From positions 25,576,371 to 25,640,370 of the forward strand of contig NC_068976.1 of assembly GCF_016808095.1 (NCBI RefSeq): 64,000 bases of DNA, written 5' to 3'. The notes under the pieces were generated by a model. It saw only the letters and a program-made list of their open reading frames with translations, was not told the origin of the DNA and did not search any database. This DNA is from Vigna angularis. Taxonomy: Eukaryota > Streptophyta > Magnoliopsida > Fabales > Fabaceae. Of this stretch, positions 16,501 to 30,700 are shown one piece after another. The translations under genes were made by a program, and so were the position numbers. The number at the start of each line of letters is the position of its first letter. The first letter of the stretch is position 1.

Positions 16501-17374
16501 TAAAAGAAAAAGAAAATCACTTCCATCTTATTTCTGCCACTGACATAAAAGAAAAGGCATGCTTTATTTTGGTTCAGAAAAAACGTATTGGATGGGAGAG
16601 GTAGTCCTTACAGAGGATACTCTTTCACTCTTTCTGAGGTCCTTGTCAATCTCGAAAGAAGTTGAATGTTCAAAAATCTTAATAAAATCAATAAATAATA
16701 TATAAATAGACACAAATATCATTTTATAAATCAATTTTACAAAATTAAATTAAATTTAAAATTCACTTATTAATATTAATAAACTTTCATGCCAAAATGG
16801 TACAGAACAAATTGATGTTAATTAGTCGAAATGGAATATTTGAATTGGATTCCAAGATTCTAGAGATAAAGGGACGTAATCAATTTGTCTCTGGTTGAAT
16901 GATCTAAAAAGTTGATCCGGGTAAATGTGTAATGGTTGTAAATGGTGCCTGGCAAGAAGCCAGTAAGTAATCCATAACAAAAATAAGGAAGCTGAGTTGG
17001 GTGAAATTTGGTTTATATTGTATTGATTAAAAGGATTGCATTTACACCTATCCAACAATTACATGCCAGCAGACTAACTTCCCAGTTCATATAACTATAC
17101 TGAATAGTCTATACAATAAAATATAATATACACAATGGTTAAGAATGTTACATAGGTGGAAAGACTGAATACTTCTTTCCAAGCCAGATTATCGCTTTTC
17201 AATGGTGTTAAATACTAGAGCTAGTCATGGTTATTCACAAATCGCACACCATGAAACAATACACACGTGTATGGGTAGTATACCACTACTTTATGTACAT
17301 TAACCATTGCCTTTCAGAAGAAGCGCGAATCTAACTAACAAAATTTGATGAAGAGATTCCGATAAAGCATGACA
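13571..17374. other. AT-rich intergenic region, no feature recognised
   Basis: About 3.8 kb between the promoter of the GDP-mannose pyrophosphorylase gene and the 3' end of the RCC1-type gene. It is AT-rich with poly-A and poly-T runs. Open frames (for example around 16133-16604) lack family motifs, codon bias and splice partners. The stretch just before 17374 should hold the RCC1 gene 3' UTR. Confidence 0.45.
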
Positions 17375-20300
17375 TCAGGTGGGGGACTCGGCCAGAAGAA
17401 GAGTATGCCACCAACCACAAGCAACATTTTTAGGAACACAACCTTCAATGGTGACTTCAGAAGGAACGTTACGGTCAATCACGTCCCCAAGGCCCAGCTG
17501 TCACACCCACAAATCACAACTTAGAACAGAATGATTCCACGACATGAATGTTACTAATACCAGCACAAGTCTACACTTACAGTAGAAGTGGTAAAAAAAA
17601 CGTTCCTTGTTTAAAACATGAAATAAAAAGATGTACATATGAAAAAGGTTGTGTGATATAAGCACCTGTCCATATTTGTTCCATCCCCAGCAGAAAACTC
17701 TTCCACCCTCTTGAAGAACATAAACGAAAGGAAACTAATTAAATGTGGAAGAATAGACATGGCAGTTTACATGTGTATGTTCTTTGAAGTGCAAAAAAAG
17801 ATAAAAATTAAAAATTAGTTGTGCATAAGATCCTGATGACTACTGCAAAAGTTAAATTAAATACAGTAAGGTACTTAAGAATTTGAGTTATGCTAGAAAT
17901 CTTATTTAACCCGTGTGGGATTTGGCTAAAACAGAGATTACATAACCCATTCATAACAAACCATGTCCGAGATTGTTCAGTTTGACCAGCACCGTTGTCT
18001 TTATGGACATCACATAATTAAAGAACCTTTTTACCTTACATTCCTTCACAGTGGAACCGACATCCCACATTTTTAACAAAACAAATGTTACAGCCTATTT
18101 TTACCACAGTTTTCTTCGCAGTTGTGTTGGTAAAAAATGAATCCAACCAAACATTGGGAAGGTGAACGAATGATTAACATTTGGGGAAATTTTAAGTGCT
18201 CACAGCTCATTTACTTGAGAGATATCAAACAGATATTCAGATTTATAGTGTTTAGATATGTGTTAAATGACTTTAATGGAAGCCTAACTGTGATTAGACA
18301 GCTATTAAAATTATATAAGCAGGTATAGGATGGTATACCTGTTACCAAAGCAGTGTGACGAGCACCACACGATATATTCTTTGCATGAATATTTTCCAAA
18401 CTCGGAGAATCCACTAGTCTTGGTAGAGTCTGCTTAAAAATTGAAGTTAATACTTGAAAAACTGAATCACAGGTTGCCTCAACTAATAAAACAATCAAAT
18501 AATACCACGTGCTTAGCAGGTCATTCAGTGACATCAATATTTATGACGAATGTATAACCACAGCACACTGATATGTAATTATTATTTGTTTTAGAGACAA
18601 ACTGGGTGGGGAATATGGGATGACACTAATTATAGCATACCTCAGCTTGATCGGCACCAGTACCTAGCTGTCCAAACTGATTACCACCAAATGCATACAC
18701 ATCACCATCAGCAGATGTACAGACTGTATGCCACAGTCCTGCAGCAACCCCCTCTATGTGGATACCCAATAAGGAAGATACACAAGTTGGGCTTAGTTCA
18801 TCATCGGTACTTCCTTGCCCACACTTGACCAAAACAAGATGACATAAATAGAGTATAATGAGCTTAAGCATGCATTGACCAAGAGGTGACAAGAAAGATA
18901 AAATATTGTAAAGGAATAGAATAAATAATCCCTTGTTAGAGTGAACCACATCTTCAACATCTACTTGCTTTTGTCCACCATATTCTACTTTACCTACAGA
19001 TTCATCCTTAAGAATGGTTAAGGGGTGATGGTATCCAAACAGTGCCGCAGATGAATATATTTCAACCGAGTATCACATAATTCAGTTGGATTCAATTCAG
19101 TTGGATTCAAGTGTATGATAATACTCCCACAATCTAAGGCAAGTCAAATCACAAATTTAATTAAGTACACGTTGCACTTCAAATTTTTCCCCGTACCAAG
19201 GAAGTATTACATAGCAAGATAAACAACAGATGTTGGTGATATATCATGCAAAGTGAGGTAATTCAGAGCATGGGGTGCTCCTCAGTATCAAGGGGTTACT
19301 ATTATCTGATAAGATCTGAATGATAAAATGGCCGATGATGAAGCAAAATGGATTTCCCATGAAAATAAATTAAAGGAAAAAGCAGAACTGGAAGAGAGAG
19401 AATTTAAGCTCAGTCGCTGACTGCATCAGAAAGGGATTTTCTAATATTAGGATTCAGGAACCATTGCTAGCAAACTACAGCCTTGCACACATCAGAAGAT
19501 TTCATTTACTATAAACGCTGACAAAATTTATGGAAAAACTCTGCAAGTTTGATCTGCTATAACATACCCATTACATCAATAACCTCAGTTATGAAGCCAT
19601 GAAAATGAATTGGCAATATGCTGGTGACAGTGCATAATTACAAATTCGTCCAGTTACACTGCCGAATAGAAATGAACTTGCAGAAGTTAAAAATAATATC
19701 CCAGTTCACTTTAAATTTTACCTGTCCATAGAGTCCCCAACCAAAAGTAAGCAAGGCTCCAGCATCTGTCAACTCAAGATAGATATTCCAATATTAGTAC
19801 AAACAAATTTACCAAAGATGACAAAAGTTTTTTGAAACAAAAACAAGCTTACGAAACAAGTTTTTATACTAGCAAAATTAACTCCTAATCTAGTACCCAG
19901 AAAGACAACGCTCTATATAGATCAATATTTTTTCAAGTTTTTGGATCTAATGTTAAGATATTATGTCTCCTTGTCAAATCAGACAATTCCCAATCAGTCC
20001 ATTCGATCCGTTAAGAAACTAGTTTTCTCCTAAACACCACTAAGCACCAAATTTTGACACCATGTACGAAAATTGCACCATTATAAACAAAGCATATAGA
20101 TATTTCATTTTAGGTTCTTCAAAGATCTAAAGTGCAGGCTGTCCAGTTTAGTTGCTGAATAGACTGACACATATGTACCTGTAATGACTGCACTATGTCG
20201 ACCTCCACAGGCAATTCTCTTTATGTAACTTCCAGGAACTCTAAAACTCTGTCCCTCTGAACCCATGCTTCCTCGAACCAGTGTAGCAGATCTATCTTTA

Positions 20301-22447
20301 CCATAATAAGAGGAATCAATACATGGAACGAGATGAGGAGAGGATACCATACGTATTCTTGAACCCAAACCAAGCTGCCCTTCACCTCCATAACCCCAAG
20401 CCCACACCAGTCCTGTATCTGAAACTCTCATTCAACCAAAATCAATGATACGTCTTAGACATCAAAGATGTTTCAATCAAACTGCGTTACACAATGGGAA
20501 GAAAATAACACACATAAAATCTTGGACTTGGGTTTAAAACTAGTCCATTACAAGGTCCTGTACTGTACCTGACAATGCAAGTGTATGGCGTCCACCGGCA
20601 GCAACACTAGCTATCCTTATTCCTGGATTTAGTGTGACAAGACACGGAAACGCAGTTAGATTATCATCGCTGGATGATGAGCTTTCAGCTGTTTGCTTTG
20701 TTGCAGATACTCTCCTTCGCTTTGTACTTTCTTCTCCACTGTTATTGGAGGCAGTACCTCCAGTAGATCTTGAGCCTTGTGAACGAGGGCTCACTATTGC
20801 AAAACAACTCTATATCAGTCACCAATAACAAGGAATCATGGTCCCCCCCAGGGAGGGATAAATAACTGGAGGCAGTACATCCAGGTAGGGAATGAGGGTT
20901 CATCATAGAGGGGTAAGCTACAAAACTTTTGTTTTCTTCTTTCTTTTTTTGGGGTTGCAAGATTCTATCATAGATCCCCCACTCCTTCTTTGGAGCACCT
21001 TGGCTTGCGTAGACCACTCCTTGGGAGGGACAGCTAGCTGTACATAAGCTGTTGTTCTAAAGAGGTCAAACATACCTTGCTCTGTTGATAATTGACTATG
21101 ACTTCCTGGCACATCCTTTTCAAGACCTACCCCTGTCGATGGTTCACCAAATACCCTCCCTGAGGGAATACATTCTTTCCATCCCCATGTATAAACTTCT
21201 CCATGTTCTGTGGCAAAACATATTTGCAGAAAACTTAGCTTAATGTACAAGACAAAAAACTCCTTTCCGACTATATGATATTGTTGAATTCGTTTTGGAT
21301 GTGTTACTTGTTAAAATAATAGATACATGAAAAGACTTTTAGAAAACCAAAACTATAGGTTCTATTAAGTTTAGTCTTCTTCTTTCACTCTGATCGACTC
21401 ATTTCTTCTTTTCCTCTCAGGCCATAACGTAAGAAAATCCACCTCACCTGTTACAGCAACACAATGAGCCCACCCTGCTGCAGCTTTCACAATAGATGCT
21501 TCGGTTGGAAGAGGGAAAGGCTCTGGAGTTTCCTTTACAAATAAATCAGAAATGTTAGTTTGTTGACAAAGAAGAAAGAGATAATAAAAGAGAGCATCGG
21601 GGTCAAACTATCCCATAAACAGTTATGCATTACCCCGTGCTTGCCAGAAGTCACATAGCTTTGGCCTAAATCATCTGTCGAGCCCCACGTGATGAGCTTC
21701 CCTGATTCTAATTAAGGAAGAACACGTGAGTAATGATGAATCCATCATACAAATAAAATGGTAAAAGAAACCGAAAGAGAGACAGACCATAACCCAAATG
21801 CTATCAATTAAATATTTACAACACAAGGAAGACCAACAACACATTCCATGGGGTGAGGGGCAAGACATTGGTAGTAACAATAAATTGCCTCTACTAAAAC
21901 AGTAATGAAAGCCTCACGAATTTCCAAACAACCCCATAAATTCATCTCCTTAGGTTTGAGTGTTTGACCAACCTTACAAAATAAGACCCCATCAAAGTTC
22001 AAAAGCGCAATGCTTTATTTAATAAAACCATAAACAAAAATACAAAAAATATTGTTCACTCAGACCCCGGTCGAGAGAGGAAAACAAAAACTCCAATGAG
22101 AGTAAAATCAGAGAAGGGAGCTCAAGCCGCTAAACTGAATTGAGTTTCTGCTCCAATCCTCCAAGTTCAACTATTTCCCCAAACCTGCTTAATTTTCAAA
22201 TCCAAACCAATAGAAGAAATGATAGGTAATTAAAGGAATGAAAAGATAAAGCACCAGAGATAGCAATAGCGAATCCACAACCACCGCCGCAAACATCATT
22301 CCAAGAGTGACTACATGACGGAAACCTAACGGCGACGGGAGTCAAGAGCGGCGTCCTCTGCGGCAGAGCTCCGGGAAGGTAACCCCACATGTAAAGCACC
22401 CTCTGCAATGCCCCTCCTCCACTTCCCTCGCCATTATTCATGCCCAT
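17375..22447 (-). CDS. RCC1-repeat (regulator of chromosome condensation) family protein
   Basis: Predicted seven-bladed RCC1 propeller, similar to the plant UVR8/RCC1-like group (closest in memory to Arabidopsis At3g26100); its substrate is unknown. Exons: 22447-22255, 21707-21634, 21532-21448, 21207-21076, 20793-20569, 20418-20179, 19765-19722, 18823-18641, 18429-18339, 17709-17666, 17497-17375; 477 residues, all phases consistent. Blade signatures recur: ITWGSTDDLGQ, VYTWGWKE, VWAWGYGGEGQLGLG, LLTFGWGLYGQ, VYAFGGNQFGQLGTG and VFCWGWNKYGQLGLG, with GGRHT/GARHT and GWWHTLLL turns. Between blades 2 and 3 is a Ser-rich insert with a KRRRV basic cluster, perhaps a nuclear signal. UVR8's key Trp cluster cannot be judged without alignment, so UV-B sensing is not claimed. 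Confidence 0.9.
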
Positions 22448-22860
22448 TCCCACAATCTCAAAACCCACTTCCAAAAGAGTCAACAACACAAACACTCACT
22501 CTTTCTTTTTCCCTTTTGTTTTCTGGCGCTTTCTTCTCTTTGGAGAGAGAAAGAGAGACAGCGGGTTTATTTGTGTTTTTCGTTTGTTTCTTCGAATGGC
22601 CCAACGTATAAAATGAACGAATCATTTTCAGGGGAATGAGGGTGCCACGTCGGATGCCCATGTGGTTCCATAGCCACGTGGCCTACTGCTGGCCGCTAGA
22701 TTCTTCCGCCATTTCCAGCCACGAGTTCCATCGAAGCTTCTGGAAGGTCACGCGCGTGGTGTGTTACCGTGTTCACTCCATTTGTCGACACGTGTTACGT
22801 ATAGGAAAGAACTACAATGATTGTGCTTCCACGTCGCAATTTCTAAACCTGTAACGGAAA
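22448..22860 (-). promoter_or_regulatory. 5' UTR and proximal promoter of RCC1-type gene, with two G-boxes
   Basis: Upstream of the minus-strand ATG is a short CT-rich leader (GA-rich on the plus strand near 22545-22560). Two palindromic ACGT-core sites follow: CCACGTGG (22674-22681) and ACACGTGT (22788-22795). G-boxes of this kind bind bZIP and bHLH factors in light or ABA responses. Function here is inferred from sequence only. Confidence 0.45.
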
Positions 22861-23650
22861 ACACATCATCATTAACCTGAGTCAAATTCTTGTCTACTGT
22901 AATAAAATGGGTTTAATTTTTGTTTACAGTGTATATTTAATTTTATATATGCAATTTTTACTCTTTTACTATAAATCTTTATATAATTTTATTTCTAATT
23001 ACCTTTTTAAATATTTATAAAATCCTTTAATTTTTTCACCATTTCATTAATTTTTCCTTAAACCTAACATTAAAGTGTATATTCAAAATTGTGGACTTAT
23101 TTGTACATCACATTTTATTTTTTGAAAGTGTATGTGAACTTGAATTGCATTTTTTTTTCTTGTAAATTAATCAATGACATGTGTAATTTAATGAAAAGAA
23201 ATTAAAAGCTTGACGTAGAATTTTTTAGCAATAAATGGATGATTGTTTCGTGTGACCTTTTAATTGGACCATTACAAAATTTGAAAGAACTATAGGTTTG
23301 TTTGAACTTTTTTTTAAGATAATTTTTAAAAAAAATTATAATAACCATATGAGTTTATGAAAAGTTAAAAGTAAGCTACTTCCAACATTTTTAAAAGGGA
23401 AAACAATGACTTCTAAATTTCATGTTTAAATTATTCTTGAATAATTTATTGCTTTTTAAAATTACAAAAAAACTTTTCTAGTTTCATTTCTCATTTATAC
23501 ATTTTTATTAAATGAGACGAAATAATGTAAAGAAAAAAGTTGTTTTATATTTTTATAAATCTTAATTATTCAAGAAAATTTGTTCATCTAACAAAAATTA
23601 TATTGTAAGAAAATATGGCAAGAAATTAACAAAAAATAAATCCTTCGTAA

Positions 23651-23698
<48 letters not shown>

Positions 23699-24324
23699 TA
23701 ATATTATTTTACATTTATCCATCAATTTCACTAAACAATTATAACAATGAATGTTTAACAAGTCCAGAAGAAAAGAAGCAACTTTAGTTAAGTTATCAAC
23801 TATTTTCTTAGATATAAGTAAAATTATATATGAAAATCTTAGTAAAATTATTGTTTTACAAAATAAATTCACGTTAAACTAATCTTGTTTAGAATTTCAA
23901 AAACAAAATTCAATTATTTAATTTATGAAGCACGGTCCTTATGAAAAAGTGACATTAAAAATAAGGAGTTTTTTCTTTAATGAAATATTTTTCTTAAAAG
24001 GTTTTTTATCCTATTGTGAAAGTATTTGGCTATTTTGAAGGGTTAAAAGATGAAAATAATAGCAATAAAGTGAAAGTGGAAGCATGCATACACATGAAAG
24101 TGAAATTAGGACATGTCAAATATTTGAGAAAGAAATATATTATATATTCAACTTTAAAGCCTTTGGTTGCATTATTGGAAGAGTGATAAGGAAAATAAAA
24201 TAAAGAGAAAGTGACATGAAAAATAAAGGAAATATATCAGAAATAGAAGAAAAATGAGTGAAATTTTGTAAAAGATGGTGATTGATTTAAAAAATTAAAA
24301 GTTATTAATACATAATATAAATAA
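22861..24324. other. AT-rich intergenic DNA
   Basis: No gene seen. Very AT-rich, with A/T runs and one TA microsatellite, which is listed separately. It precedes a MITE insertion. Confidence 0.45.
23654..23693. repeat. (TA)n microsatellite, ~40 bp
   Basis: Uninterrupted TA dinucleotide run inside AT-rich intergenic DNA. Open frames across it encode only alternating Ile and Tyr and are artefacts. Confidence 0.95.
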
Positions 24325-24639
24325 GGCTTAATACCCTATTTTGTCACCAGTTTCGCTCGAAAATGTCAAATTAGTCCATCCTTTAAAAAGTGCATCAATT
24401 ACGTCTTTACTTAATAAAATTTATATCAACGAAATCTCTTCCGTTAAATCCGTACAAACGGCATTAATTATTAAAGTAGAAGAGAGAGAAAAATAATTAA
24501 CGCCGTTTGTACGGATTTAACGAAAGAGATTTCATTGATATAAATTTTATTAAATAAGGACGTAATTGATGCACTTTTTAAAGGATGAACTAATTTGACA
24601 TTTTCGAGCGAAACTGGGAACAAAATAGGATATTAAACC
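24325..24639. mobile_element. Fold-back MITE, Mutator-like (9-bp target duplication)
   Basis: A 315-bp inverted-repeat element. The left end GGCTTAATACCCTATTTTG pairs with the right end, and pairing continues along ~145-bp arms to a short purine-rich centre near 24470-24495. It is flanked by a perfect 9-bp duplication TATAAATAA (24316-24324 and 24640-24648). The long arms, G-starting ends and 9-bp duplication fit a MULE-type MITE. No coding capacity. Confidence 0.88.
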
Positions 24640-24687
24640 TATAAATAAGTATCAAAGTATTTTGGTCACAAATAGAACAAAACTTTA

Positions 24688-24689
<2 letters not shown>

Positions 24690-24778
<89 letters not shown>
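24690..24778. repeat. (TA)n microsatellite, ~88 bp
   Basis: Long pure TA run about 50 bp beyond the MITE. It can extrude as a cruciform and is likely to be length-variable between accessions. Confidence 0.95.
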
Positions 24779-26146
<1,368 letters not shown>

Positions 26147-26533
26147 GCTCAACAACCTAGTAATGCAGCCCAGCCAAGACATCCTAAGTTCGGCAACCCG
26201 ACAATGCAGTCCAACCAAGACATTCTAAGCTCGACAACTCGGCAATGCAGCTGGGCCAAGACATCCTAAGCTCAGCAATCCAACAATGCAGCCTGGCCAG
26301 GTTAGCCTAGCTAAAACACCTAAGCTCGACAATCCAACCATGCAGCTCGGTCAAGACATCCTAAGCTCAACAACCTAGTAATGCAGCCCAGCCAAGACAT
26401 CCTAAACTCGGCAACCTGGCAATGCAGTCCGACCAAGACATCCTAAGCTCGACAACTCGGCAATGCAGCCTGGCCAAGACATCCTAAGCACAGCAACCCG
26501 ACAATGCAGCCCAGCCAAGACATCCTAAGCTCG
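26147..26533. repeat. 41-bp minisatellite, about 9 copies
   Basis: GC-richer tandem array with a unit of 41 bp, built around AATGCAGCCCAGCCAAGACA and TCCTAAGCTCGGCAACCCG. Copies differ by scattered substitutions, and one copy holds an insertion near 26290-26320. A related array occurs at 42.2 kb and again at 47.97 kb inside a gypsy LTR. The segment 26326-26497 matches 42209-42380 variant for variant. Confidence 0.9.
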
Positions 26534-27450
26534 ATAATTGGTCCTATTGGTATTTGCGAAAACCACTACTGCCACGCTCATGCTCAGTTCAGTTCAACCA
26601 CACCCACACTCGCATTCGCTCACTGTTTTCTATAGACAATGGGTTTATCACTCAACCAAACTCACCACTAACCTGCGATTATGCTTCCTTTTCTGGAAAT
26701 TAAGGATAGGTTTTAAAAACACGGACATTAAACCCATTTTAATTCAGACTAATATTATTTTCTTGTTTCTGGAAACTTTGGGTTAAGGAGAAAAACAATG
26801 ATTGTTTTCGTATTTGGTTTTGATACACAGTTAGTGAAATTTGACAATCAATGAAGGCCAGGCCTACCTTTCCTATGGCCAATCACTATGAAAGACTCTT
26901 ACTCCAATGTTATCACCACAAAAGAAAAATCCAACTAAAACAGTGTAACAGAAATCAAACAAGGAAGAAAGTGATAATAATATACATAATTTATATTAGC
27001 CTTCGACAAATCCCAATCAGAATGTAAATAAGAAGAAATCCAGAACATATATCAGAACTCAAACGGAGAAGAAAATTATAATAATATATGCAATTTGCAT
27101 TAACCTTCAACAAATTCTAACCAGAACATGTATCAGAAATCAAAGAGAGAAGAAAATGATAATAATACACAATTTATATTATCCTTCGACAAATCCAAAT
27201 GAGAATATATATAAGAAAAATCCAAGAACATATATGAGAACTGCATCACATTATCTTAATGAAAAAAAAAAAACAATGAACCTGCATTGTGTGAATATTC
27301 TTCTTTTTCTCTTGAAAATCCATAAATTCTCCAATTTTCTCTTCTCCAATTCTTTCAAAGTGTTATAGTTGCGAGAATTCTCTTCTTTCTCCCCTTCGGA
27401 CTCTTCTTCTTTCTCTCTTGAAAACCCAGAAATCCACAAGATTTCTCCTT
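26534..27450. other. Intergenic DNA with a degenerate ~80-105-bp triplication
   Basis: From about 26955 to 27240 three imperfect copies of a segment follow each other, each with CTTCGACAAAT or CTTCAACAAAT (27002, 27105, 27184) and an AGAACATATAT-like block. The last ~150 bp is CT-rich, and the copia element inserted at 27451. No gene was recognised. Confidence 0.55.
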
Positions 27451-27658
27451 GTTGAGTAGTTTAAATTGCAACTGTAATAACGGTCATGTAGATTTGACCA
27501 ATTCCACTTTGCCTTTTACATATATACCAGACTGTACCATTCTCACTTAAGTTTTTAAATGAAATACAGTTTCTTCATTTTACAATTCATACGTCTCATT
27601 CCCTCTACCATAACTCTGTATTCTCACACACATTGCTATTAGCAGTAACAGACTAACA
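27451..27658 (+). repeat. 5' LTR of the copia element
   Basis: Starts TGTTGAGTAG and ends ACTAACA. Very short for a copia LTR, and almost identical to the 3' copy. Confidence 0.96.
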
Positions 27659-27729
27659 GTGGTATTCAGAGCTTTCGTTTCGATTCGGGACATTCGAAGA
27701 ATCTTTGGTGACGATCAAAGAGTGGTGCG

Positions 27730-30700
27730 ATGGCAAACATGGTTCACAACAATCTTCCAATTTTCGATGGAAAAGACTATGATGACTGGTGCGTTAAGAT
27801 GGAGGCGATTCTAGGGTATCAAGAGGTTGATGAAGTCGTGAAACAGGGAGTTAAAGAAATGAAAGAAGACGATACAGCAGCAGTGAAGAAACTTCAAAAG
27901 GAAGAACGTCGCCTGGATTGCAAAGCCAGAATGCTTCTTCATCAATGCGTTTCTCCAACCATTTTTCAAAAGATCTCTAAAGCGTCCACTGCCAAGGAAG
28001 CCTGGGATATTCTCCAAGAAGGTTATGGGAATACGGGAAAAGTAAAAAAGGTGCGACTACAAGCGTTACAGCGTCAATATGAACTTCTGGGCATGGGGAC
28101 GGAAGAAACCGTGATAGAATACATGGGCAGAATCCAGAATCTCATCAATGATATGAGGGCCTGCGGAAAAATTGTTAAGGATAGAAAATTAATTGAAAAA
28201 GTTTTGCGTACTCTAACCCCGCAGTATGATCACATTGTAATCACCATTGAAGAGTGTAAAGACCTCGACTCGTTGAAAATAGAAGAATTACAGAATTCGC
28301 TCGTCGCACATGAACAGAGACTGCTTGAAAGAAAGAATGCTGAGAAAGCAGCTGCGATACAAGCAACGGAGCAAGCTCTTCAAGCAAGAACGAAGCAAAA
28401 CTACAAGAACCGAGGTAGAGGCCGAGGAAGATCGAGAGGTAGAGGTGGACGAAATGGAGGAAGAAATACGACATACTCAGAACAGAATGATGAAGAAAAC
28501 GGAGAAGATGGAGGTAGCAGAGGTGGTAGATGTCCGAGAGGTAGAGGCAGGAAAGGCACAGATAAACGGAACATACAATGTTACGTTTGTAAGAAGTATG
28601 GTCACTATTCTTATGATTGCTGGCACAACGAATCAACCACAAAGGGTAAAAGTGATGATACTGCAAATCTGGCACAGGATGCCCATGACTGTGAATCAGA
28701 ATTAGTGGTATTAATGGGTGTTGCAAGTGAAATTAGAAAAATGGACAAAGATTCAATGTCAAAGGACATGTGCTGGAAGAATGTGGATTACATGTTACCC
28801 ATGGACAACACGACACGTTTGACAGACAGTGGAGAAATAAAGGACAGCTGTTGTCAATCAGGTACACATAATGAATGTATTAAATTTGTGTCACATGCAG
28901 GTGAGAGACAACATGCAGATGCAAAGATAAAAGAAAGACGCGTTATGTTGACAAACTACAATCAAGAACATGTGGAGAATGATCAAAGTTGGTATCTTGA
29001 CACGGGATGCTCCAACCATATGACTGGAAGAAGAGATTGGCTGGTTGAATTAGATTCAAGTAAGAAAAGCAAGATAAGGTTTGCAGATGACAACATGGTG
29101 ATGGCAGAAGGAGTGGGAAAAGTCTTGCTCACATGCAAGAATGGAGAGACTGCCTATATGGATGAAGTGCTATTTGTTCCCAGTATGAAGAGCAACTTAT
29201 TGAGCCTTGGACAGCTTCTTGAGAAAGGTTACTCCATGATCATGCGTGACAATTCAATAGAAGTGTTTGATAAAAAAGATCGCCTAATAATCAAGGCTCC
29301 AATTGCTAAGAACAGAACCTTCAAGGTCAATCTAAACGCTTCTACCATACAATGCTTATCATCTATGAGTATTGAAGATGAAAGTTGGAAATGGCACTAC
29401 AGGCTAGGGCACTTAAACTTTAGAAGTTTAAGCCTGTTAAACAGCAAAGATTTAGTAAAAGGAATTCCTCTGATTACTGTTCCAGAGAAACTGTGTGAAG
29501 AGTGCATTCTGGGCAAACAAACCAGGTCAAGGTTCGGGAAATCTGCTCCAAAACGTGCCAAACAGCCACTTGAAATCGTGCATGCAGATGTTTGTGGTCC
29601 ATTCGAGACAACTACATATGGAGGTAATAAATATTTTCTCCTTTTTGTTGATGAATGGACAAGAAAATTATGGGTATATTTGCTAAAAGAAAAAAAGGAA
29701 GTTTACTCATATTTTGTTAAATTTTGTGCATTTGTTGAGCGACAATCTGCCCTACAAGTCAAGATACTTCAGACTGATGGAGGTGGAGAATTCAACTCAG
29801 GCGAGATGAACAAGTTTTGTGAAGGAAAGGGAATTAATCATGAAGTCACAGCACCCTACACCCCACAGCACAATGGTTTAGCCGAAAGGAGAAACAGAAC
29901 TCTAGTTGAGATGACAAGATGCTTGCTGAAAGGAAAGAATCTACCACACAATCTCTGGGGAGAAGCTGTTGTTACAGCAGCCTACTTGTTGAATAGGTGC
30001 CCAACCACGGCTTTGATAGACTCTACTCCTGAAGAGGCATGGACTGGAGTCAAGCCATCAATAAAACATCTGAGAATATTTGGATCAATCTGTCATAAGC
30101 ACATTCCAGATGAGAAGAGAAGAAAATTAGAAGACAAGAGTGAAGCTTTAATACTAGTTGGATATCACAACACAGGTGCCTACAGGATGTACAACTCGAA
30201 AAAAAAGGTGATTGTAATCAGTAGGGATGTTATTGTTGATGAATCAGCAACCTATAATTGGCAGGAATTGGATTCAACTTCAAGTTCTAACAGAATAGTT
30301 CCCAGCTGGTTAGAAGATAAGAGACCTGAGGCTAATGATCAGATGGCTACAAATGAAGAAGTTGACAACATCAGGAAATCACAACGTACCAGATTTCCTT
30401 CCACAAGATTAATGAATCATGAGGTCTATACTGATAGAGAGATTACAGAAACAGGTGAGATTTTTCATGATGCCTTTCTTGTTGATACAGAGATACTTTC
30501 TTGGGAACAAGCTATCAGAGAAGAGAAATGGAAGGAAGCAATGGTAGAAGAATTAAAGGCAATTGAGAAGAACGGCACATGGACAATGACAGAACTGCCT
30601 AGACACAAGCATCCGATAGAAGTCAAATGGGTATTCAAAACTAAACTAAAACCAGATGGAAGCATATCCAAGCTAAAAGCGAGATTAGTTGCGAAAGGCT

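Noticed and set aside
16133..16604. Overlapping open frames on both strands in the 13.6-17.4 kb spacer
   Set aside because: No conserved motif, no splice partners, AT-rich composition like the surroundings.
20800..21075. Possible extra coding exon or inserted gene piece in an RCC1 intron
   Set aside because: Open frame only by chance; flanking exons join in phase with good GT/AG sites and it has no RCC1 motif.
17375..22447. Naming the RCC1-type gene as the UV-B receptor UVR8
   Set aside because: UVR8 is ~440 residues with a GWRHT-type Trp pattern; here GARHT/GGRHT turns and a Ser-rich insert differ, so only the family is claimed.
26147..26533. CRISPR-like repeat spacing
   Set aside because: Units are directly tandem at 41 bp without unique spacers, in a plant nuclear genome; it is a minisatellite.
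28241..28726. 161-codon antisense frame in the copia gag
   Set aside because: Shadow of the gag Arg/Gly and Glu-rich coding region; no similarity of its own.
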